Source of the DNA: Bermanella sp.
GTDB taxonomy: Bacteria > Pseudomonadota > Gammaproteobacteria > Pseudomonadales > Oceanobacteraceae
DNA length: 33,530 nt
Assembly (NCBI GenBank): GCA_002683575.1
Contig: NYTP01000044.1
Span: forward strand, 21,705 to 55,234
Direction: 5' to 3'
The notes under the pieces are model-generated. The model saw nothing but the letters and a program-made list of their open reading frames with translations. It did not search any database and was not told the DNA's origin. The position numbers and the translations under genes were made by a program. Of the stretch, positions 28,672 to 33,530 are shown one piece after another (the stretch's first letter is position 1; every line of letters begins with the position of its first letter).

Positions 28672-29580
28672 TCACTCATGCCAATCTTTAAAGTGTTCGA
28701 GCAGATAATCGATAGCAAGGCGGGCACGTAAGGGTAAAAAGCGGCGGTTTTTATACACAATCCAGCTGCTGGCCCCTGAGCTCCAATAATTTTGCAGCAC
28801 TGGGGTTAATATCCCTTGTTCAATGGATTTTAAAAAACTGCTCTTGGGCATATACGCAATTCCCAAGCTTTGTTCACAGGCTGTCACCACTGCATGGGCA
28901 TTATTACTGCGCCAGCGACCGTGGACTTTATAGCTTAGCTCTTTGCCTGCATCGTTAAAGCGCCAATGTTCATTATTGGAGATTAAGCAGCTGTGCTGTT
29001 TTAACTCTTTTGGGTGGGTGGGGCTGCCATGCTCATTCAAGTAACGAGGGCTGGCAGCGGCCATCATGGGGCGGTCTAGCAGTTTTCGTGCGACCAAACC
29101 TGAGTCTTGAAGTTGGCCGTATCGAATTGAAAAGTCGATGCCATCTTCAACAAAATTGACCATACGACTATTGAAGTCCATATCAATGGTGAGCTCTGGG
29201 TGCAGCTTAGCAAACGCCATTAACACAGGGGCGACAAATTGTTCAGCAAACGCACCCGCTGCGCTGACCCGCAAGGTGCCGCTGAGTTGAAGTTGCTCAA
29301 GGCTGACTTGCTCGTTGGCCTGCTGTAAGCCATTTACTAATTCTTTACACTGCTGATAATACAGCTGACCACTTTCTGTCAGGCTTACTAATCGAGTGGT
29401 TCTGGCCAGTAGCGCACTGCCAAGGCGTTCCTCTAGGCGTGAAACTTGGCGGCTCACATGACTGGTGCTCACCCCTAGCTGCTTGGCCGCGGCCGAGAAC
29501 CCCTGACTTTCGGCTACTGCTACAAACTCAATAATGCCTTCGAAGCTGTCCATATCAATCCTATTGTTGCTATTTGGCAA
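28672..29580 (-). CDS. LysR-family transcriptional regulator
   Basis: N-terminal wHTH FVAVAESQGFSAAAKQLGVSTSHVSRQVSRLEERLGSALLARTTRLVSLTESG. Confidence 0.94.
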   Translation of the reverse strand: MPNSNNRIDMDSFEGIIEFVAVAESQGFSAAAKQLGVSTSHVSRQVSRLEERLGSALLARTTRLVSLTESGQLYYQQCKELVNGLQQANEQVSLEQLQLSGTLRVSAAGAFAEQFVAPVLMAFAKLHPELTIDMDFNSRMVNFVEDGIDFSIRYGQLQDSGLVARKLLDRPMMAAASPRYLNEHGSPTHPKELKQHSCLISNNEHWRFNDAGKELSYKVHGRWRSNNAHAVVTACEQSLGIAYMPKSSFLKSIEQGILTPVLQNYWSSGASSWIVYKNRRFLPLRARLAIDYLLEHFKDWHE

Positions 29581-29681
29581 TAGTAATTTGTCATTCTAGC
29601 GGATTATCAGCTCAAAGGAATGTAATTATCATGTGTCCATAGATTGAGAGATCTCATAAATACTCAAATATTGGAGCAAAC

Positions 29682-30353
29682 ATGAAAAAAGTACTTATTT
29701 TCGTAACCAACCACGCCACCCTTGGTGAAACTAACGAAGCCAACGGCACGTTTGCACCTGAGCTGACCCACGCGTTACATGTGATGTTAGAAGCCGGTTT
29801 AGATTACGACCTTGTTTCCATTAAAGGTGGCCAGGCGCCGTTGTACGGCACCGACATGGAAGGCGATAGCGTTAACGCTGATATTCTTGCAAACAGCGAA
29901 TTCCAAAACCGCATTAATAACACGATTCCAGCATCGCAAATTAACGGTGATAACTACGACGCTGTATTTTATCCTGGTGGTTTTGGTTTGTTATCTGACT
30001 TGGCGAGCAATGAAGAAGTGGCCAAGATCAGTGCCAAGCATTATGAAGATGGCGGTGTGATTGCAGCGGTTTGTCACGGCCCAGCCGGTCTACTGCCTAT
30101 CACGTTAAGTAATGGTGAAAAGTTGATCGCTGATAAAGCGGTGACGGGCTTTACTCGTGAAGAAGAAGTGGACTACGGCACCATTGATAACATTCCATTC
30201 CTACTTGAAGAGTCGCTTGCCCGTACTGCCAAGCAGTATAATAAAGTACAACCTTGGGGTGAGTTTGTGGTGGAAGACAATCGTGTGATCACGGGTCAAA
30301 ACCCATCGAGTGCCCATGCGGTTGGTGTTGCATTAGTTAAGCACCTAGCATAA
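29682..30353 (+). CDS. DJ-1/PfpI-family protein (type 1 glutamine amidotransferase-like domain)
   Basis: YDAVFYPGGFGLLSDLASN and nucleophile elbow GVIAAVCHGPAGLL; divergent from LysR gene. Confidence 0.9.
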   Translation: MKKVLIFVTNHATLGETNEANGTFAPELTHALHVMLEAGLDYDLVSIKGGQAPLYGTDMEGDSVNADILANSEFQNRINNTIPASQINGDNYDAVFYPGGFGLLSDLASNEEVAKISAKHYEDGGVIAAVCHGPAGLLPITLSNGEKLIADKAVTGFTREEEVDYGTIDNIPFLLEESLARTAKQYNKVQPWGEFVVEDNRVITGQNPSSAHAVGVALVKHLA

Positions 30354-30404
30354 CCACTTGGTTTGAACACCAAGCCTAAGTCAATGCTAATGCACTGGCT
30401 TGTA

Positions 30405-30440
30405 ACACAAAAACGCCCTCATAAGAGGGCGTTTTTGTGT
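30405..30440. terminator. Bidirectional terminator
   Basis: Perfect 16-bp stem ACACAAAAACGCCCTC / GAGGGCGTTTTTGTGT with ATAA loop between convergent genes. Confidence 0.9.
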
Positions 30441-31282
30441 CAGGTATCAGAGCTGTTTTGCCGTGTATTAAAGTCTTGGCAGGCGGCTTGATACAAGGTT
30501 ATTTCATCACGAGGCCAGATGGTTTCTCTTTTCTTTCGATACCTAAATCCCCCTTTAAAAAACAATTTAAGTGTTCGCCCGACAAAACCAATAAAGGGAA
30601 GCCAGTTACGCGGGTTAATGAGTGTTTTGTCTTTTATCAATAAGTACAACTGCACTGGGAAAATAGATAACACGGTAACCGGTAACCAGATACACAATAG
30701 GCTTAATATGATTCGAGCATTATTGGTTAAGCTGTGCGGGTAGGCCTTTTTATAAATAACATGACAAATCGATTGATGCTCAAGCTCTTCAAGGCAATGC
30801 CATAATAAAAAATTCGAAGCGCTATTGGGCTTAACCTGATCACCCAGCCAATACTCTTTGTGGGCTAATACGTCTTTACTAATGGCTGCGGTAATATGTT
30901 CAAACGCCACAGGAATGGCCAAACGAAAGGCAGGAGAGCTGCTTTTTTGTACCAGTGCCATGAATTTTGTTTGTAATGTGATTATCCATTTAAGCTCAGG
31001 GTGTCGATGCAAGATGGCCTGATTGGCGCGACGATGCATCACGGCATGCTGTCCTTCTTGCTTGATTAGCTCGGTTATTAAGATGTGTATATTGGCATCA
31101 TTTATTTGAATTTGATGTGTGCGTAATATTTCAATGACGGTGCGTTCAGACGAAGGAATAAACAGAGATAACGCTTGCATGAATTGTGTTTTTATCGAGT
31201 CCGCTAGCCAGGTGGCGTGTACGTCATGGAATGTAAAATCCACCCGACGAGTAATTAAAGGCATGGTCTGTATGTGGGACAT
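30440..31282 (-). CDS. Predicted metal-dependent hydrolase, PF10118-like
   Basis: TRRVDFTFHDVHATWLADS..FMQALSLFIPSSERTVIEILR..LIKQEGQHAVMHRRANQ..CLEELEHQSICHVIY matches the conserved His/Glu pattern of this family. Confidence 0.75.
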   Translation of the reverse strand: MSHIQTMPLITRRVDFTFHDVHATWLADSIKTQFMQALSLFIPSSERTVIEILRTHQIQINDANIHILITELIKQEGQHAVMHRRANQAILHRHPELKWIITLQTKFMALVQKSSSPAFRLAIPVAFEHITAAISKDVLAHKEYWLGDQVKPNSASNFLLWHCLEELEHQSICHVIYKKAYPHSLTNNARIILSLLCIWLPVTVLSIFPVQLYLLIKDKTLINPRNWLPFIGFVGRTLKLFFKGGFRYRKKRETIWPRDEITLYQAACQDFNTRQNSSDT

Positions 31283-31335
31283 AAGGCGATTCGATATTTT
31301 TATTATTATGTTTAAAGTGTACCAAGCCTAAAGCA

Positions 31336-31362
31336 AAAACGCCCTCACAAAGAGGGCGTTTT
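31336..31362. terminator. Terminator between the allantoinase and PF10118-like genes, likely functional for the minus strand
   Basis: 11-bp stem AAAACGCCCTC / GAGGGCGTTTT; 3' end of the minus-strand allantoinase gene is 4 bp away. Confidence 0.85.
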
Positions 31363-31365
31363 GAA

Positions 31366-32268
31366 TTAAGCGGCGGGGTGATGTTCTATCCAGTGCCTGG
31401 CAATGTCTTCGCGGGTGCAAACCCAAGCATCATTATGCTGCATGACATAATCTAAAAATCGTGCAAGGGAGGCGGCGCGCCCAGGGCGACCCACTAAGCG
31501 ACAGTGTAGCCCAATGCTCATCATCTTTGGTGTATCGCTGCCTTCGGCATACAGCACATCGAAGCTGTCTTTTAAGTAACTAAAGAATTGGTCTCCACAG
31601 TTAAACCCTTGTGGTGAGGCAAAACGCATGTCGTTGGCATCTAGCGTGTAAGGCACCACTAAGTGGGGTTTTTCAAAGTCGTGTAGCCAATAAGGCAGGT
31701 CATCGGCGTAGGAGTCAGCATCGTAAAGCAACTTCCCTGTTTCAACGACTAAGCGGCGGGTGTTTGGGCTCATGCGACCGGTGTACCAGCCCGCGGGCAA
31801 TTTGCCGGTGACTTTTTGGTGGATATCCAAAGCTTGTTCGATGTGTTCTTTTTCAACCGATTCAGGCACGTATTGGTAATCAATCCAGCGCAAGCCGTGA
31901 CTAGCAATTTCCCAGTCGGCCTTCAGCATGGCTTCAACGGCATCTGGGTTGCGCTCAAGTGCCATGGCCACACCAAAAACGGTTACCGGTAAATTACGTT
32001 CGGTAAACATGCGATGCAGGCGCCAAAACCCAGCGCGTGAGCCGTATTCATAGATGGACTCCATGTTCATGTGGCGCACGCCAGGCAAGGCCTGCGCACC
32101 GACAATCTCAGATAAAAAGGCTTCACTGGCATCATCACCGTGCAGAATGCAGTTCTCACCACCTTCTTCATAATTGATGACAAACTGCACCGCCACTTTT
32201 GCTTTATTAGGCCATTGCGCCTTAGTGGGGTGTGGGCCGTAGCCGATCATATCTCTTGGGTAGCTCAT
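31366..32268 (-). CDS. puuE: PuuE-type allantoinase / polysaccharide deacetylase family protein
   Basis: YPRDMIGYGPHPTKAQWPNKAKVAVQFVINYEEGGENCILHGD..SEAFLSEIVGA and ASHGLRWIDYQ are typical of PuuE-type allantoinases. Confidence 0.85.
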   Translation of the reverse strand: MSYPRDMIGYGPHPTKAQWPNKAKVAVQFVINYEEGGENCILHGDDASEAFLSEIVGAQALPGVRHMNMESIYEYGSRAGFWRLHRMFTERNLPVTVFGVAMALERNPDAVEAMLKADWEIASHGLRWIDYQYVPESVEKEHIEQALDIHQKVTGKLPAGWYTGRMSPNTRRLVVETGKLLYDADSYADDLPYWLHDFEKPHLVVPYTLDANDMRFASPQGFNCGDQFFSYLKDSFDVLYAEGSDTPKMMSIGLHCRLVGRPGRAASLARFLDYVMQHNDAWVCTREDIARHWIEHHPAA

Positions 32269-32404
32269 GCTGACACCTTAAATGAAATAGTAACAATGGG
32301 CCTTAAACTAAATAAAGCTGACTAAGTGGTCAACCTTATTTATCAAGCAATCGTCTCACCCCCCTGATTAAAGCCCATATCCATTAAGCTGAACAGCGCT
32401 AAGC

Positions 32405-32433
32405 TTGGAGCCATTAGAGGACACTGGTATAGT
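32405..32433 (+). promoter_or_regulatory. Candidate sigma-70 promoter of the trpD leader
   Basis: TTGGAG (32405-32410) - 17 bp - TATAGT (32428-32433), upstream of the leader ORF. Confidence 0.55.
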
Positions 32434-32470
32434 GAGCCCACTTTTTTCACCTGTGTATTGGGAAGTCGCC

Positions 32471-32533
32471 ATGGGGATTTTAACACTCAATAAAACCATT
32501 GCTGTTGTGCGAATGGCTTGGCGATGGCGTTAG
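32471..32533 (+). CDS. Candidate trp leader peptide upstream of trpD (MGILTLNKTIAVVRMAWRWR*)
   Basis: 20-codon ORF with SD-like GGGAAG, two Trp codons within the last four sense codons, followed by GTCCCCTTTTTT and then trpD. Confidence 0.65.
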   Translation: MGILTLNKTIAVVRMAWRWR

Positions 32534-32548
32534 AGAGTCCCCTTTTTT
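32473..32548 (+). promoter_or_regulatory. Candidate attenuator structure upstream of trpD
   Basis: GGGGATTTT (32473-32481) can pair with GAGAGTCCCC region (32534-32542, two G-U pairs) immediately before T6; competing CGCCAT (32467-32472)/ATGGCG (32524-32529) pairing. Long loop (about 52 nt) lowers certainty. Confidence 0.4.
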
Positions 32549-32586
32549 GTCGACCCTTTTCCCATAATTGATACAAGGATCCTTTC

Positions 32587-33530
32587 ATGGATATGAAACA
32601 CGCTTTAAATACAGTGGTTGCCCGCCAAGACCTTAATGAAGAGCAAATGATGGCCGTCATGAAAACCGTCATGACAGGCGAAGCCAGCGATGCACAAATT
32701 GGCGGCTTTTTAGTGGCTTTGCGCATGAAAGGCGAAACCATTGATGAAATCACAGGCGCGGCGCGTGTTATGCGTGAGCTGGCCACCCCCGTCATTATTG
32801 ACGACGAACACCTAGTGGATACCTGTGGTACCGGAGGCGATGGCGCGAATATATTTAATGTCTCCACGGCTGCAGCCTTTGTGGTGGCAGCGGCTGGCGG
32901 TAAAGTGGCGAAACACGGCAATCGCAGTGTGTCATCGACCACCGGCAGTGCCGATGTATTAGAAGCCGCGGGCGTGAATTTAAATTTAAGCGCCGAACAA
33001 GTCACCCGCGCCATTAATGAAATAGGCGTAGGCTTTATGTTTGCCCCTGCACATCATGGGGCCATGAAACACGCCATTGGCCCGCGTAAAGAATTAGCCA
33101 TGCGCACCATTTTCAATATGCTTGGCCCTATTACGAATCCTGCGAATGTGCCGAACCAAGTGTTAGGTGTATTCAACGGTGAGCTATGCAAACCACTGGC
33201 TGAAGTGTTAGGCCGTTTAGGCTCAAAACATGTGCTGGTTGTGCATGCCAAAGATGGTCTAGATGAAATCAGTTTGGCCTGCGCTACTCGCGTGGCAGAA
33301 TTAAAAGATGGTCAAGTGACTGAATATGATATCACCCCAGAAGATTTTGGTATGAAAAGCCAAAGCCTGATTGGTTTGTCAGTAGAAAGTGCCGAGCAAA
33401 GCTTAGCACTAATAAAAGATGCATTAGGTAAACGCGAAACCGAAGCCGGAATAAAAGCGGCGGACTTAATTGCGCTGAACGCAGGTGCAGCCATTTATGC
33501 GGCTAATTTGGCAAGTTCATTGGCAGAAGG
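32587..33530 (+). CDS. trpD: Anthranilate phosphoribosyltransferase, 3' truncated by window edge
   Basis: Open frame from ATG 32587 to window end; [78 protein letters not shown]. Confidence 0.95.
   Translation, partial: MDMKHALNTVVARQDLNEEQMMAVMKTVMTGEASDAQIGGFLVALRMKGETIDEITGAARVMRELATPVIIDDEHLVDTCGTGGDGANIFNVSTAAAFVVAAAGGKVAKHGNRSVSSTTGSADVLEAAGVNLNLSAEQVTRAINEIGVGFMFAPAHHGAMKHAIGPRKELAMRTIFNMLGPITNPANVPNQVLGVFNGELCKPLAEVLGRLGSKHVLVVHAKDGLDEISLACATRVAELKDGQVTEYDITPEDFGMKSQSLIGLSVESAEQSLALIKDALGKRETEAGIKAADLIALNAGAAIYAANLASSLAE

Noticed and set aside
20026-32404. The block between trpG and trpD as a genomic island
   Set aside because: No integrase, transposase, tRNA target or flanking direct repeats were seen; kept only as a synteny observation.
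32487-33014. 175-aa minus-strand ORF listed in the ORF track
   Set aside because: It is antisense to clear trpD coding sequence; no SD or family resemblance.

Overview
The window looks like a chromosomal segment from a gammaproteobacterium, possibly Oceanospirillales-like (taxonomy is inferred). No rRNA, tRNA, CRISPR array, integrase or transposase was recognised. From left to right it contains: (1) a choline/glycine-betaine locus, betB (partial)-betA-choX-choW-choV; (2) a minus-strand block with a chalcone-isomerase-like/tandem TonB-C fusion, lolB and a TPR protein; (3) hemA-prfA-prmC; (4) a large DUF6351-type secreted protein and small hypotheticals; (5) trpE, a voltage-gated cation channel and trpG packed as one transcription unit; (6) an EEP-family protein; (7) a nitrogen-related cluster made of an orphan periplasmic binding protein, a hybrid histidine kinase, an FNT-family channel, cyanase and a PP2C/Ser-Thr kinase fusion; (8) a LysR/DJ-1 divergent pair, a PF10118-like protein and a PuuE-type allantoinase; (9) trpD (partial). 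Most interesting: (a) a near-consensus sigma-54 promoter (TTGGCAC-CAACC-TTGC) with an upstream NtrC-like half-site before FNT-cynS, suggesting a nitrogen-controlled cyanate uptake/degradation module with its own phosphorylation components; (b) an 11-bp terminator hairpin whose 3' arm contains the probable Shine-Dalgarno of the kinase/phosphatase gene; (c) a split trp operon in which both trpE and trpD have separate short leader ORFs ending in Trp codons (..KRWL*, ..AWRWR*) plus hairpins; (d) an ion channel gene translationally embedded between trpE and trpG.
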